Notes: generated by a model not told the origin, from the sequence alone. Positions 16,882 to 25,886 are shown, counted from the first letter of the stretch. The stretch: DNA of 42,401 nt from Nitrospinales bacterium (GCA_023248495.1 JAHFEK010000011.1:1-42401); one strand, 5' to 3'. A program made the numbers and translations.

Positions 16882-18156
16882 TTATTCCAGATTGAAAAGG
16901 TGTTTTGCCAGCTCGGTGATGGAGCGGCGGTGGTGTGGGTCTTCGCCTTTCACGGCGTGACGTTTCAGTTGCAGGGTGGGGTCGTGCAATATTTTGTTAA
17001 CCATAGACGAGGCCATCGCGTTGATCGCCTCGCGCTGTTTCCCGTCCAGGCTCAGGCGGGCGAACGTCTTTTGCAGTTCGCGGTCTTTGATCTCCAGCGC
17101 TTTCTGGCGCAAGGCCACGATCATCGGCTCCATCTCCAGTTGATCCAGCCAATCGGAGAAGCGGGATACCTCGGTCTGGATGATCTCCATCGCTTTCACG
17201 GCCTCTTTTTCGCGCTCCCGCCGGTTCGCATCCACCACTTTGCCCAAGTCGTCGATGTCGTACAGGAAGACGTTGGGAATGTCGTTGATGGACGGCTCGA
17301 TGTCGCGCGGGACGGCGATGTCGATGAAGAACACCGGGCGGCCGGCGCGCGCGCGCATTGCCTTTTCCACCATGTCGCGTTTGATGACGTAATGGGGCGC
17401 GGCGGTGGAGGAGAGCACGATGTCGGCGTCGGCGAATTCGTCGGGGAACTGCTCGAACGGCACGGCGCTGCCGCCCAGCTTTACGGCCAGGCTGGCCGCG
17501 CGGTCGTAGTGGTGATTTGCCACCAGGATGGTTTTTACCCCTTGGCTGACCAGATGCTTGCCGGCCAGCTCGATCATTTCGCCGGCGCCGATCAGCAGCA
17601 CGGTGCGTCCCTCAAGGCTGCCGAAAATCTTCTCGGCCAGTTCCACGGCGGCATAGGAGATGGAGACGGCCGATTCGGCCACGGCGGTTTCGGTGCGGAC
17701 CCGTTTTGCCACGTTGAACGCTTTTTCGAAAAGCTGGTTCAGGATGCGCCCCGTCGCCTTCACCTTGCGCGCGTTCTGGTAAGCGTCTTTCACCTGCCCC
17801 AATATCTGCGGCTCGCCCATCACCATTGAATCGAGCGAGGAGGAAACCTTGAAGAGGTGCTCCACCGCCTCTTCGTGGGTGTAGCTGTAAAAGTACGGCT
17901 CCAGCGAACCGGCATCCAGTTCGTGATAACGGTACAGGAAGTTTTTGAGAGCCTGCATCCCTTTCTCGGCGTCCTGCACATGTGCGTAAATTTCCACGCG
18001 GTTGCAAGTGGAAAGAATCACCTTCTCGTCTATCTCCGGGATCCGCGCGAAAATTTGTTCTGCCGCCTCTTCCAAATGCTTTTGGTTGAAGGCGAGCTTC
18101 TCCCGTACTTCCACCGGCGCGGTGTTGTGATTGAGTCCCAAAATTACCAGTGCCAT
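16882..18156 (-). CDS. hemA: Glutamyl-tRNA reductase
   Basis: HemA reduces glutamyl-tRNA to glutamate-1-semialdehyde, the first step of C5 tetrapyrrole synthesis. The 424-aa product begins MALVILGLNHNTAPVEVRE and carries the catalytic C51 in STCNRVEIYA, the GEPQILGQVK segment and an NADPH-binding loop (LLIGAGEM). I start at ATG 18156 because homologues begin there; a longer frame using a TTG at 18192 has an SD too close to it. hemC follows after 6 bases. The common downstream ccsA/hemX partner is absent. The promoter should lie in the A+T-rich gap beyond 18157. Confidence 0.96.
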   Translation of the reverse strand: MALVILGLNHNTAPVEVREKLAFNQKHLEEAAEQIFARIPEIDEKVILSTCNRVEIYAHVQDAEKGMQALKNFLYRYHELDAGSLEPYFYSYTHEEAVEHLFKVSSSLDSMVMGEPQILGQVKDAYQNARKVKATGRILNQLFEKAFNVAKRVRTETAVAESAVSISYAAVELAEKIFGSLEGRTVLLIGAGEMIELAGKHLVSQGVKTILVANHHYDRAASLAVKLGGSAVPFEQFPDEFADADIVLSSTAAPHYVIKRDMVEKAMRARAGRPVFFIDIAVPRDIEPSINDIPNVFLYDIDDLGKVVDANRREREKEAVKAMEIIQTEVSRFSDWLDQLEMEPMIVALRQKALEIKDRELQKTFARLSLDGKQREAINAMASSMVNKILHDPTLQLKRHAVKGEDPHHRRSITELAKHLFNLE

Positions 18157-18701
18157 GCGTTCTATTATCCCCTTTGGGGGCGGATTCTCCAACCTCCCGT
18201 CAAATCAATATTTTATTCTCTTATTTCCAGGCCCGTCGAGTCAAGAAAATGGTGAGCCTCGGCGCTATTTTTTTTGTGCCGAATTTTGATGGGGGCGGAT
18301 TGCAAAGTGGGGAAATTGAATATGGCGTGACGGCGAAAAAAAGGGCATAAATTTACCTTAAAACAACAGCTTTAAAAACAGCGATTTTCAAAATAAATGG
18401 TATTTTTGTTGATAACTTATTCGTGGCGAACGCATCACAGTCCATAACTCCTTTGTTTTTGACATGTTCCCGGTAATATATTGATAATATACGCCATATA
18501 ATATGGTCACGCTTTAGGCAAAGAGCAGAAATGGGCCAATTGTATGGCCAAATTCTTTGGTTTGTTTTTTTTCCCACAACTTATCCACATATTTTGTGGA
18601 TAAGATTTATCCTCAATTCCGAAGTTGAATTTTCCCCCCGGCATGGTCTCCGAGATTGCCGTGCCTGCCTATGTGCGGGCTGGAATAAGGCGGATCGCCG
18701 A
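18157..18701. other. A+T-rich gap with DnaA-box-like sites (candidate replication origin)
   Basis: This 545-base gap lacks a supported gene. TTATCCACA at 18581-18589 and its inverse TGTGGATAA at 18595-18603 match the consensus DnaA box exactly and form a perfect 10-bp-arm palindrome (18580-18604). Near matches are TGTTGATAA at 18407-18415 and TTATCCTCA at 18607-18615. Between them, 18470-18506 is very A+T-rich with small palindromes (CCATATAATATGG), like a DNA-unwinding element. dnaA is not in the window, so this may be an origin, a DnaA-regulated promoter, or chance. The hemA promoter also lies here. Confidence 0.45.
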
Positions 18702-19778
18702 TCAACCGAATTCGTCGGGCGGCTCCTTGAGAAACGGCAGGAACCGTGCTTTTTCTATGCACTTGGCGTAGGCTTCTTCCGGGCTGATCCACCCCTTTTG
18801 CACGTGACCTAAAATGGCGTCGTCCAACGACTGCATGCCGAATTTTTTCCCGGTCTGGATCATGGATGGTATCTGGAATGTTTTTGCCTCGCGGATCATG
18901 TTCGAGATGGCCGGCGTCACCACCAGAATCTCCAGCGCTGCGCAGCGCCCTTTTTTATCGATGCGCTTAAAAAGGTTTTGGGCCACCACCCCTTTCAGCG
19001 CTTCCGACAGCGTGGTGCGTATTTGCCCCTGCTGGCTGCTGGGGAACACGTCGATAATGCGGTCTATGGTTTTGCCGGCCGACGGCGTGTGCAGCGTGCC
19101 GAACACCAAGTGGCCGGTGGCGGCCGCTTCCAGCGCCAGCGCGATGGTTTCCAGGTCGCGCATTTCGCCGACGAGGATGATGTCCGGGTCTTCGCGCAAC
19201 GCGCCGCGCAGGGCGGCGGAAAAGCTCTTTGTGTCGCGGCCGATTTCGCGGTGGTTGATGAGGCACCCCTGAGCCTGATGGACAAATTCTATCGGGTCCT
19301 CGATGGTGAGGATGTGATCCTTGCGCACCTTGTTTGCGTAATCGACGATTGCCGCCAGCGTGGTGGATTTGCCCGAGCCGGTGGGGCCGGTGACCAGCAC
19401 CATTCCCTTGCCCAGCATGGCGAATTTCTTGCACACCTCCGGCAGGCCGAGATCCTCGGCGGTGAGTATCTTCTGGGGTATCTGGCGGAACACGGCGGAG
19501 ATGCCGTTTTTTTGCATGAAGAAGTTGGCGCGGTAGCGCGCGAGGCCCGGTATTTCGTAGCCGAAGTCGATGTCGCCGCACTCTTCAAAAAGCTTCACCT
19601 TTTCTTCCGGCGCGATTTCGTACAGCATCGTTTTGAGCTCGTCGTTGCCGAGCACTTTGTACTTGATCCGCTCCATCTCGCCGTTGATGCGGACGATGGG
19701 CTGGTTGCCGGAGGCGAGGTGGAGGTCGGAGGCCCCCTGATCGTTCATCAGTTTGAAAAACGCGTCTATCTTTGCCAC
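18702..19778 (-). CDS. pilT: Type IV pilus retraction ATPase
   Basis: PilT is the hexameric ATPase that depolymerises type IV pili and drives twitching motility. The 358-aa product has Walker A GPTGSGKST (131-139), an Asp-box region (LTIEDPIEF), Walker B with the catalytic Glu (DIILVGEMRD, 199-208), a His box (GTLHT), and the PilT C-terminal segment ISNMIREAKTFQI. The start is GTG 19778, one base after the aroE stop. It is the third gene of a minus-strand rodZ-aroE-pilT unit. Related PilU is a possible alternative name, but the C-terminus fits PilT. Confidence 0.95.
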   Translation of the reverse strand: MAKIDAFFKLMNDQGASDLHLASGNQPIVRINGEMERIKYKVLGNDELKTMLYEIAPEEKVKLFEECGDIDFGYEIPGLARYRANFFMQKNGISAVFRQIPQKILTAEDLGLPEVCKKFAMLGKGMVLVTGPTGSGKSTTLAAIVDYANKVRKDHILTIEDPIEFVHQAQGCLINHREIGRDTKSFSAALRGALREDPDIILVGEMRDLETIALALEAAATGHLVFGTLHTPSAGKTIDRIIDVFPSSQQGQIRTTLSEALKGVVAQNLFKRIDKKGRCAALEILVVTPAISNMIREAKTFQIPSMIQTGKKFGMQSLDDAILGHVQKGWISPEEAYAKCIEKARFLPFLKEPPDEFG

Positions 19779-19779
19779 G

Positions 19780-20622
19780 TTACACTCTCCCCAATTTCCC
19801 CTTGAGCAGTTTTAGCGCCGATTCTTCGGGAAACTTTTTGCCGGTCCACAGCCGGAACGATTCGCTTCCCTGATACACCAGCATCGCCAGCCCGTTCATG
19901 GTATCGGCCCCCGCCTTCCGCGCCGAGGCAAGGAAGCGGGTTTCCACCGGCGCATAGATTATATCATAGACAAGTTGCCCCTTGCGGAAGGCCGGATCGC
20001 GCAGCGGCAGCGGATCGCCCTTTTTCATGCCGAGAGAAGTGCATTGCACCACGAGGGCGGCTTCCAAAACCGCGTTTCGGACGCGCGCCGTTTCGCTTGA
20101 TTGAATAAGGTCGGCATTTCCAAAATGGGAAAGCGTTTCAACCAGCTTCGATCCGCTATTCTTCGACCGGTTAATAACCGAAAGGTTTGTCACCCCTTTG
20201 CGCAGCAGTGAAACACCGATGGCGCGGGAAGAACCGCCGGCCCCTATGATAACGGCCTTTTTTCCCTTCGGATTAAAACCCTTCTTTTCCAGGGAACGTA
20301 AGAAGCCCATACCGTCCGTGTTGGTGCCATGCAGCACCCCGCCCTTGTTAATCACGGTGTTCACCGCGCCGATACGATTCGCTTCCTCGTCGACAATATC
20401 CAGAAAACCCATCACCCTGATTTTGTGGGGGACTGTCACGTTCATTCCCACGATGCCAAGCGCGCGAATTCCCTCCACCGCCTTTTTCAAGTGCGCCGGA
20501 TCCACATCGAACGCGGCGTAGGTATAGGGAAGGCCCAGCTTCTTCGCGGCGAAGTTGTGCATGAGCGGCGACAGGGAGTGAGCGACGGGGTGGCCGATAA
20601 TGCCGAGAACGTTATCCGGCAT
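19780..20622 (-). CDS. aroE: Shikimate dehydrogenase (NADP)
   Basis: AroE reduces 3-dehydroshikimate to shikimate in aromatic amino-acid synthesis. The 280-aa product shows HPVAHSLSPLMHN (substrate site), catalytic K67 in NVTVPHK and D103 in NTDGMGF, and the nucleotide loop IIGAGGSSRA with NRS after the next strand, which suits NADP. The length is typical. It sits 6 bases after rodZ and 1 base before pilT. Confidence 0.96.
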   Translation of the reverse strand: MPDNVLGIIGHPVAHSLSPLMHNFAAKKLGLPYTYAAFDVDPAHLKKAVEGIRALGIVGMNVTVPHKIRVMGFLDIVDEEANRIGAVNTVINKGGVLHGTNTDGMGFLRSLEKKGFNPKGKKAVIIGAGGSSRAIGVSLLRKGVTNLSVINRSKNSGSKLVETLSHFGNADLIQSSETARVRNAVLEAALVVQCTSLGMKKGDPLPLRDPAFRKGQLVYDIIYAPVETRFLASARKAGADTMNGLAMLVYQGSESFRLWTGKKFPEESALKLLKGKLGRV

Positions 20623-20628
20623 GCCGTT

Positions 20629-21573
20629 TCAACCGGGCAGCGGAACCGGCCAGTTGCGGACGACCTTGTTGGTGGAGGCACTGGGGATTTCAACCGCTTG
20701 GCCGTTCAATTTCACCCTCAGATAATAGGAATTGCCGGTGGTGAGCACAAAGCTTTGGTTGCCGCGCAGGAAAACGGTTTGGCCGGGCCGCACGTACATG
20801 TCACGCACGTCGGAATCGTCGATAAGCACGTATACCCACACATCCTGATCGATGGCCGTAAGCGCCAAGCTGTACTTATACGTCCCCTTTTGGGTGGATT
20901 CCTGCGCCATCTCCGGTTTTGGTTTCTCGGCCGGCTTTGCGGGGACGGCCTTTTCGACCGGCTTCTCAACCGGCTTCGCCGGTTCCGGTTTCATGACGGC
21001 CGGTTTCTCGGTTGGTTTTGCCGGGGCGGGTTCCGGCGTTTTTACCGCCGCGGTTTCATGCGATAGGGCCGGCTCTTCCAAAGGCGGCTGATCCGCTACC
21101 GCCGGGAGCTGCGCGGGAGGCGGTTCCGGGGGTTGCGTCAACAAATCCTCCTCTTCCGCTTTTTGCACTGTGGCGGCCGGCTGCGGCGCTTTTGAGCGCG
21201 TGACAAACACCGCCAGCAGCCCGGCCACGAGCAGAATGCCCGCAACGGCGCTGATGAGGGGGAAGTTGCGGTTCATTTCTTCTTTCGAAATGATCGGCGC
21301 TTTATGACCCTCGGGTATCAGCGGCTGAAAGTCTTTCAACGGTTTCTTGACGATTTCGTATTCCGCCACCAGGCTGTCGGCGTCCATGCCGAGATGCGAG
21401 GCGTAAGAACGCAAAAAGCCGGTGACGAATACCGGCGCGGGCAATGCGTCGAAATTGTTTTCTTCCAGCGCCGAAAGGAAAGATTTATTGATGCGCGTGG
21501 CCTTGGCTATTTCATCCAGGCTCACGCCGCGCATTTCCCGTTCCTTTTTTAGCCGTTCTCCCAGTCCATTCAT
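20629..21573 (-). CDS. rodZ: RodZ-like HTH membrane protein
   Basis: RodZ couples the MreB cytoskeleton to the cell-wall elongation machine. The product (314 aa from this start) has an N-terminal HTH_25 domain (GERLKKEREMRGVSLDEIA...; ATRINKSFLSALEENNF), a single membrane helix (SAVAGILLVAGLLAVFVT), a long Pro/Ala/Lys/Glu linker (AKPVEKPVEKAVPAKPAEK) and a C-terminal beta domain of the DUF4115 type (ALTAIDQDVWVYV). I prefer ATG 21573; an upstream TTG at 21606 is open in frame but unlike homologues. It is the first gene of rodZ-aroE-pilT and divergent from lnt by 50 bases. Confidence 0.85.
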   Translation of the reverse strand: MNGLGERLKKEREMRGVSLDEIAKATRINKSFLSALEENNFDALPAPVFVTGFLRSYASHLGMDADSLVAEYEIVKKPLKDFQPLIPEGHKAPIISKEEMNRNFPLISAVAGILLVAGLLAVFVTRSKAPQPAATVQKAEEEDLLTQPPEPPPAQLPAVADQPPLEEPALSHETAAVKTPEPAPAKPTEKPAVMKPEPAKPVEKPVEKAVPAKPAEKPKPEMAQESTQKGTYKYSLALTAIDQDVWVYVLIDDSDVRDMYVRPGQTVFLRGNQSFVLTTGNSYYLRVKLNGQAVEIPSASTNKVVRNWPVPLPG

Positions 21574-21623
21574 AATTGTGTTAATTTTAAATTCATTTTG
21601 GTTCAAAATGGCAACTAATTATC

Positions 21624-23147
21624 ATGGGCACAAAAATAGTTCGTTTAGCGGGGGGCGGGCCGGCCGGCATGGCGATATTGAGCGGCGTACTGCTCATCCT
21701 CGCTTTTCCGCCATTTGGCCTTCATTTCGCCGCGTTTTTCGCGTTTGTCCCGCTTCTTGTGGCGCTGGACGGCAAGCGGCCCGCCACCGCGCTGCTGTTG
21801 GGCTTTACCATGGGATTTGTCTTTTTTGTCGCGGCGCTCCATTGGCTGTATACCGCGCTTGCGGTCTACGGCCACATTCATCCCCTGTTAAGCATCTTGC
21901 TTATTCTGTTGCCGGACGCCTATTTGGCATTGTATTTTTCCCTTTTCGCGTGGCTGGTCTCTCGGTGCACCCCCGGCGAGGCGGTGATAATGGCTCCGGT
22001 TTACTACGTTGCGTTGGAATGCGTCCGGGGGATTCTGTTTCTGGGGTTCTGTCAGCACGCATCGCCTCCCATGATACAGATCGCTTCATTTACCGGGGTG
22101 GCGGGGGTTTCGTTCCTCATTATATTTGTAAACGCGGCCATCAGCTATTTCCTGGGGCGGGTACAACAGGGCGCCGCCTCTCCGATCGTGCCGTTGGCGG
22201 CGCTGGCGGTGGTGGCGGTCAACGTTTTTTGGGGCATGGGTGAAATCAGCGCGCTGGAGAAAGCCGGCGGGGTTCCCTTCACCGCCGCCATGGTGCAGGG
22301 GAATGTATCGCAGGATGAAAAATGGGATCCGCGATTTCAGGATATGGTGGTTCACCGTTACCTGGACATGACGCGCGATGCGGCGCAAAAAAAACCCGAT
22401 CTGATCATTTGGCCCGAGGCGGCCGCGCCGTTTTATTACGGCAACACGCCCCATTACACCGAGGCGGTGCGCGCCGCCGCGCGTGAGGGGGGGGTGCCGC
22501 TGCTTTTCGGCGGGATGGCCTGGGAGCGCGGCCCGCAAGGTGAAGACCGTTATTTCAACAGCGCCTTTCTGGTCAGGCCGGATGGAAGCGAACGCCGTTA
22601 CGATAAAATCCACCTTGTTCCGTTCGGCGAATATGTGCCGTACCGCGAATTTCTTTCTTTCGCGCGGGATGTAACCAAAGCCGTCACCGGCGATACCGTC
22701 GCGGGGACAAGCACGGAGCCGTTGCGCGTGGACGGCATATCCGCCGGTGTCCAGATTTGCTATGAGATCATTTTCCCCGAAGGCGCGCGCGCTTTTGCCC
22801 AAAACGGCGCGCGCCTTATGGTGAACGTGACGAACGACGCATGGTATGGCCGCAGCGCCGCCAGCGCCCAGGAATTGATGGCGTTGCCGTTCCGCGCCGT
22901 GGAAAACCGCATGCCGGTGCTGCGCGCCGCCAATACCGGCATCACCGCCGCCGTCACCGCGTCGGGAAAAATCCTGCATCCCACGCCGCTTTTTGAAACG
23001 ATGACCGCGGTGGAAACGGTGATTATCCCCCCGGTTGGCGGACAAACGTTCTACACGCGGTACGGCGAGGTGTTCGCCTACGCCTGCGTGGCGGTTGCGG
23101 TGTGGCACTTCATCGCGCACGGGGCGCGGCGGAGGAAACAACCCTGA
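21624..23147 (+). CDS. lnt: Apolipoprotein N-acyltransferase
   Basis: Lnt adds the third acyl chain to the N-terminal Cys of lipoproteins, which is needed for Lol sorting in diderms. The 507-aa product has about six N-terminal membrane helices, a periplasmic nitrilase domain and a last C-terminal helix. The catalytic triad is E265 (IIWPEAA), K328 (YDKIHLVPFGEYVP) and C379 (QICYEIIFP), close to E. coli E267/K335/C387. It matches the rich set of lipoproteins in this window. It is divergent from rodZ and its TGA overlaps the putative start of the next gene. Confidence 0.96.
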   Translation: MGTKIVRLAGGGPAGMAILSGVLLILAFPPFGLHFAAFFAFVPLLVALDGKRPATALLLGFTMGFVFFVAALHWLYTALAVYGHIHPLLSILLILLPDAYLALYFSLFAWLVSRCTPGEAVIMAPVYYVALECVRGILFLGFCQHASPPMIQIASFTGVAGVSFLIIFVNAAISYFLGRVQQGAASPIVPLAALAVVAVNVFWGMGEISALEKAGGVPFTAAMVQGNVSQDEKWDPRFQDMVVHRYLDMTRDAAQKKPDLIIWPEAAAPFYYGNTPHYTEAVRAAAREGGVPLLFGGMAWERGPQGEDRYFNSAFLVRPDGSERRYDKIHLVPFGEYVPYREFLSFARDVTKAVTGDTVAGTSTEPLRVDGISAGVQICYEIIFPEGARAFAQNGARLMVNVTNDAWYGRSAASAQELMALPFRAVENRMPVLRAANTGITAAVTASGKILHPTPLFETMTAVETVIIPPVGGQTFYTRYGEVFAYACVAVAVWHFIAHGARRRKQP

Positions 23148-24022
23148 AAATTCTTGTTACCGGCGCGGCGGGGCAGATCGGCCATCGCGTGGCCCGGCAT
23201 CTCGCGGTGCGGCACCATGTGGTGGCGGCGGTGCGCACCGGGGGCATTTCCGGCATCGAATGCGTGACGATGGACATCGCCGAGCCGCTCTCCGTGCGGA
23301 TCGCCGTCGATCACGTGATGCCGAATGCGGTGGTGCACTGCGCCGCCATGACCAATGCCGACGAATGCGAAACAGGCCGCGATCTCTGCCGGCGGGTGAA
23401 TGTGGACGGCACCCGCGCGTTGGCGGAAGAATCGGCCCGGTCGGGCGCGCGGATGATTTACCTGTCCTCCGACCTCGTCTTCGATGGCAAAAAAGGGGAT
23501 TACACCGAAGACGACAAACCAAATCCCTTAAGCTGGTACGCTGAAACGAAACTCGAGGGGGAGCGGATAACCGCCGCCACGATGGCCGATTACGCCATCG
23601 CTCGCACGGCCATTGTCGTTGGCAAGGGGGGTATCCCCCCGCGCGGATTCGCGTGCTGGCTCGTCGAAACGCTGCGCGCGGGAAAAAAAGCGCGCCTTTA
23701 CGCCGACCAGTTTCGCAGCCACTTTTATCTTGGCGATTGCGCCGCCGCCATCGGCCTGATGCTGGAGCGCAACCTCACCGGTCTGTATCACCTTTCGCCG
23801 GGGAGGAAGGAATCGCGCCATGCGTTCGGCATGGTGCTGGCCGAAAAGCTGGGGCTCGACCGCTCGCTGATAGAAGCCATCGGCATGGACGACGCCGCGA
23901 TGGATGCCAAGCGTCCCAAGGACTGCTCGCTATCAAATGCAAAGCTGGTGGCGGCCACCGGTTTCGAGCCGTCGGCGCTGGACAAAACCATCGAATGCAT
24001 CAAATCCGAATTTGAGGGCTGA
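23144..24022 (+). CDS. RmlD-like NAD(P)-dependent sugar-nucleotide reductase / epimerase family protein
   Basis: A 292-aa short-chain dehydrogenase of the extended (RmlD) type, which reduces or epimerises sugar nucleotides or related substrates. It shows KILVTGAAGQIG (G-x2-G-x2-G), VVHCAAMTNADECE, LSSDLVFDG and WYAETKLEGE (catalytic Tyr-x3-Lys). No upstream ATG fits: homologues begin at this codon, a CTG that overlaps the lnt stop as CTGA, with GGAGGA at 23131-23136 as SD. Alternatively a GTG at 23102 could be used. It is the first of three genes with an MfnD-like and an MfnF-like product; its substrate is unknown. Confidence 0.82.
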   Translation: MKILVTGAAGQIGHRVARHLAVRHHVVAAVRTGGISGIECVTMDIAEPLSVRIAVDHVMPNAVVHCAAMTNADECETGRDLCRRVNVDGTRALAEESARSGARMIYLSSDLVFDGKKGDYTEDDKPNPLSWYAETKLEGERITAATMADYAIARTAIVVGKGGIPPRGFACWLVETLRAGKKARLYADQFRSHFYLGDCAAAIGLMLERNLTGLYHLSPGRKESRHAFGMVLAEKLGLDRSLIEAIGMDDAAMDAKRPKDCSLSNAKLVAATGFEPSALDKTIECIKSEFEG

Positions 24023-24025
24023 TAA

Positions 24026-24922
24026 GTGCGGCTTTTGGCTGTTGAATACGCCTGCGCGGGGGGCGAAGGAGGACGGCCTTTTTACGACGAGGGGCGCGCC
24101 ATGCTGGCCGCCCTCGTCAACGATTGCCAAAAGGCCGGACTTTCCCGCGTCACCAGCCTTATCCATTCCGACTTCAATACCAGCGGCATCCCCTGCGACA
24201 TCGTACCCGTTCACGGCAGCCTTATGGAAACCGCGCGGAACGAGATGCGCCGCCACGACGCCGTTTGGATCATAGCCCCGGAGACGCGCGGAAAGCTTTT
24301 AAGCCTTACCCGGCTGGCCGAATCGATGGAGACGCGGCTGATCGGCACGTCTTCCCCTGCCGTGGAAACATGCGGTGACAAGCTGCTTGCCAACCGTTGC
24401 TTGCGCGGTTTGGTGAACATGCCGGAAAGCCATCCCTTTGATGGAATGTGCGCAACCTTCCCTTACGTGGTGAAACCGGCGGATGGGGCTGGCTGTGACA
24501 ACACCTTTTTAATCCAGAATTCCGATGAGCTGGCCGTGCTTAACCTGCCAGAAGACATCGGATTTATCGTGCAACCCTTCATTCCCGGCGGGCATTTTTC
24601 GGCGGGTATTTTGAGTTACGATGGCGAAGTGGAACTGTTGGGCGTTTGCCGCCAAAAAATAATGGTAGCCCCGCAACTCCGTTTTGAAGGGGTGGAGGGG
24701 CCAATCGAATATCCTCATACCGAAAAGGTGGCAGCGATGGCCCGCGCCGTGAAATCGGCCATTCCCACTTTACGCGGCTATTGGGGGATGGATTTCGTCG
24801 ACGATGGCGGCGCGCTGACGCTCATCGAGGTCAATCCGCGCCTTACCTCATCCTACCCTCTCTATAGCGCCGCCACGCCGTTCAACATCCCCCGGTACGC
24901 CCTCTTTGGCACGAAGCAATGA
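24026..24922 (+). CDS. MfnD-like ATP-grasp ligase
   Basis: A 298-aa ATP-grasp protein. The start RLLAVEYACAGGEGG, the central IIAPETRGKLLSLTRLAE and the ATP-grasp core (FPYVVKPADGAGCDN, IVQPFIPG, and LIEVNPRLTSSYP with the metal-binding Glu and Asn) fit the tyramine:L-glutamate ligase family (MfnD), which adds gamma-linked Glu in methanofuran synthesis. Related proteins occur in bacterial C1-carrier gene clusters. The start is GTG 24026, 3 bases after the RmlD-like gene, and the stop overlaps the MfnF-like ATG (ATGA). The substrate in this organism is inferred, not shown. Confidence 0.75.
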   Translation: MRLLAVEYACAGGEGGRPFYDEGRAMLAALVNDCQKAGLSRVTSLIHSDFNTSGIPCDIVPVHGSLMETARNEMRRHDAVWIIAPETRGKLLSLTRLAESMETRLIGTSSPAVETCGDKLLANRCLRGLVNMPESHPFDGMCATFPYVVKPADGAGCDNTFLIQNSDELAVLNLPEDIGFIVQPFIPGGHFSAGILSYDGEVELLGVCRQKIMVAPQLRFEGVEGPIEYPHTEKVAAMARAVKSAIPTLRGYWGMDFVDDGGALTLIEVNPRLTSSYPLYSAATPFNIPRYALFGTKQ

Positions 24923-25884
24923 ATTTTCTTGGGCTGGACATAGGCGGGGCATTCGTTAAATACGCGCTGCTTCCGGCGCGGGGAAAACCGGCGCGTGGCA
25001 TTGTGCCGTTCGAGCTGTGGAAACAGCCTGACAAATTGGCCGCCATCCTGAAAACGCTCAAGCCGCAAAAACCGTATGCCGTTGCCATCACCATGACCGG
25101 CGAGTTGTGCGATTGCTTTGCAAACCGCCGCGAGGGGGTGCGGCATATTGTGGAGGCGGCCCAAAAAGCCTTTGGCTTCGTGGCGGTCTATGGCGTAACG
25201 GGGGAATTGCTTTCACCCAAACAGGCGGTGCGCCGCTCCCGGGAAGCTGCGAGCGCCAACTGGTCCCTCGTGCCGCGCCGCCTGTCGCTGCCCGCCAAAA
25301 ACTTCCTGCTGGTTGATATCGGCAGCACCACCGCCGATCTCACGCCGGTGCGGGATGGCCGCATCGCCAACAAGGGTTTTACCGATTACGCACGGATGCG
25401 CCACGGTGAATTGCTTTACACCGGCGCGCTGCGGACGCCGCTTCCGTCGGTAACGGGCGCATTGATGATAGGCGGTAAAAAAACGCCGCTGGCCGCCGAG
25501 ACGTTCTGCATCATGGCCGACGTTCACCTGCTGCTCAAGCACATTGGGCCGCGCGATTATGCTTGTCCCACGCCGGACGGCGGGCCCAAGACCGCGCGGG
25601 CGGCGGCCCGCCGCTTCTCGCGCACGTTTCTGGCGGATGACGGTGATCTGGGTAAAAACGATCTGCTGGCGGCCGCGCGCGAGGCGGCGGACATTCAGCG
25701 CGCGCTAATAGTCGCGGCGGCCCGTCTGTTCAACCTGCCGGTTATCGCCGTGGGAGCGGGAGCCTTCATTCTGGAACCGGCGTTCGCGGCGGGAGCGTTG
25801 GCGCGGCATCCGCTGGCGGCGGCGAAGGAGGTGTCGGCGCTTGATCCGTCGATCGCGCTCGCGTGGTTGCTCAAAGCGGTATAG
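24919..25884 (+). CDS. MfnF-like ASKHA protein (hydantoinase A-related, H4MPT-linked C1-pathway family)
   Basis: A 321-aa protein of the hydantoinase-A/ASKHA fold. Motifs include LGLDIGGAFVKYA (phosphate 1), AITMTGELCDCFANRREGV, LVDIGSTTADLTPV (phosphate 2) and HGELLYTGALRTP, which are the signature of the family often annotated as H4MPT-linked C1 transfer pathway protein. In methanogens MfnF joins the furan and tyramine-glutamate units of methanofuran. It overlaps the MfnD-like gene by 4 bases, which suggests a two-enzyme module making a methanofuran-like cofactor. No fhc, mch, fae or mfnA/B/C/E gene is in the window. Confidence 0.78.
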   Translation: MNFLGLDIGGAFVKYALLPARGKPARGIVPFELWKQPDKLAAILKTLKPQKPYAVAITMTGELCDCFANRREGVRHIVEAAQKAFGFVAVYGVTGELLSPKQAVRRSREAASANWSLVPRRLSLPAKNFLLVDIGSTTADLTPVRDGRIANKGFTDYARMRHGELLYTGALRTPLPSVTGALMIGGKKTPLAAETFCIMADVHLLLKHIGPRDYACPTPDGGPKTARAAARRFSRTFLADDGDLGKNDLLAAAREAADIQRALIVAAARLFNLPVIAVGAGAFILEPAFAAGALARHPLAAAKEVSALDPSIALAWLLKAV

Positions 25885-25886
25885 GC

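Noticed and set aside
15991-17829. 612-codon open frame on the plus strand across hemC-hemA
   Set aside because: It is a mirror of two confidently identified genes on the other strand, and its composition has no protein-family signal.
18531-18812. Plus-strand 93-codon frame across the DnaA-box gap
   Set aside because: It runs into the pilT gene on the opposite strand and has no SD or family; it is better explained as chance.
22086-23141. 351-codon minus-strand frame opposite lnt
   Set aside because: The Lnt catalytic triad is on the plus strand; the mirror frame has no recognisable domain.
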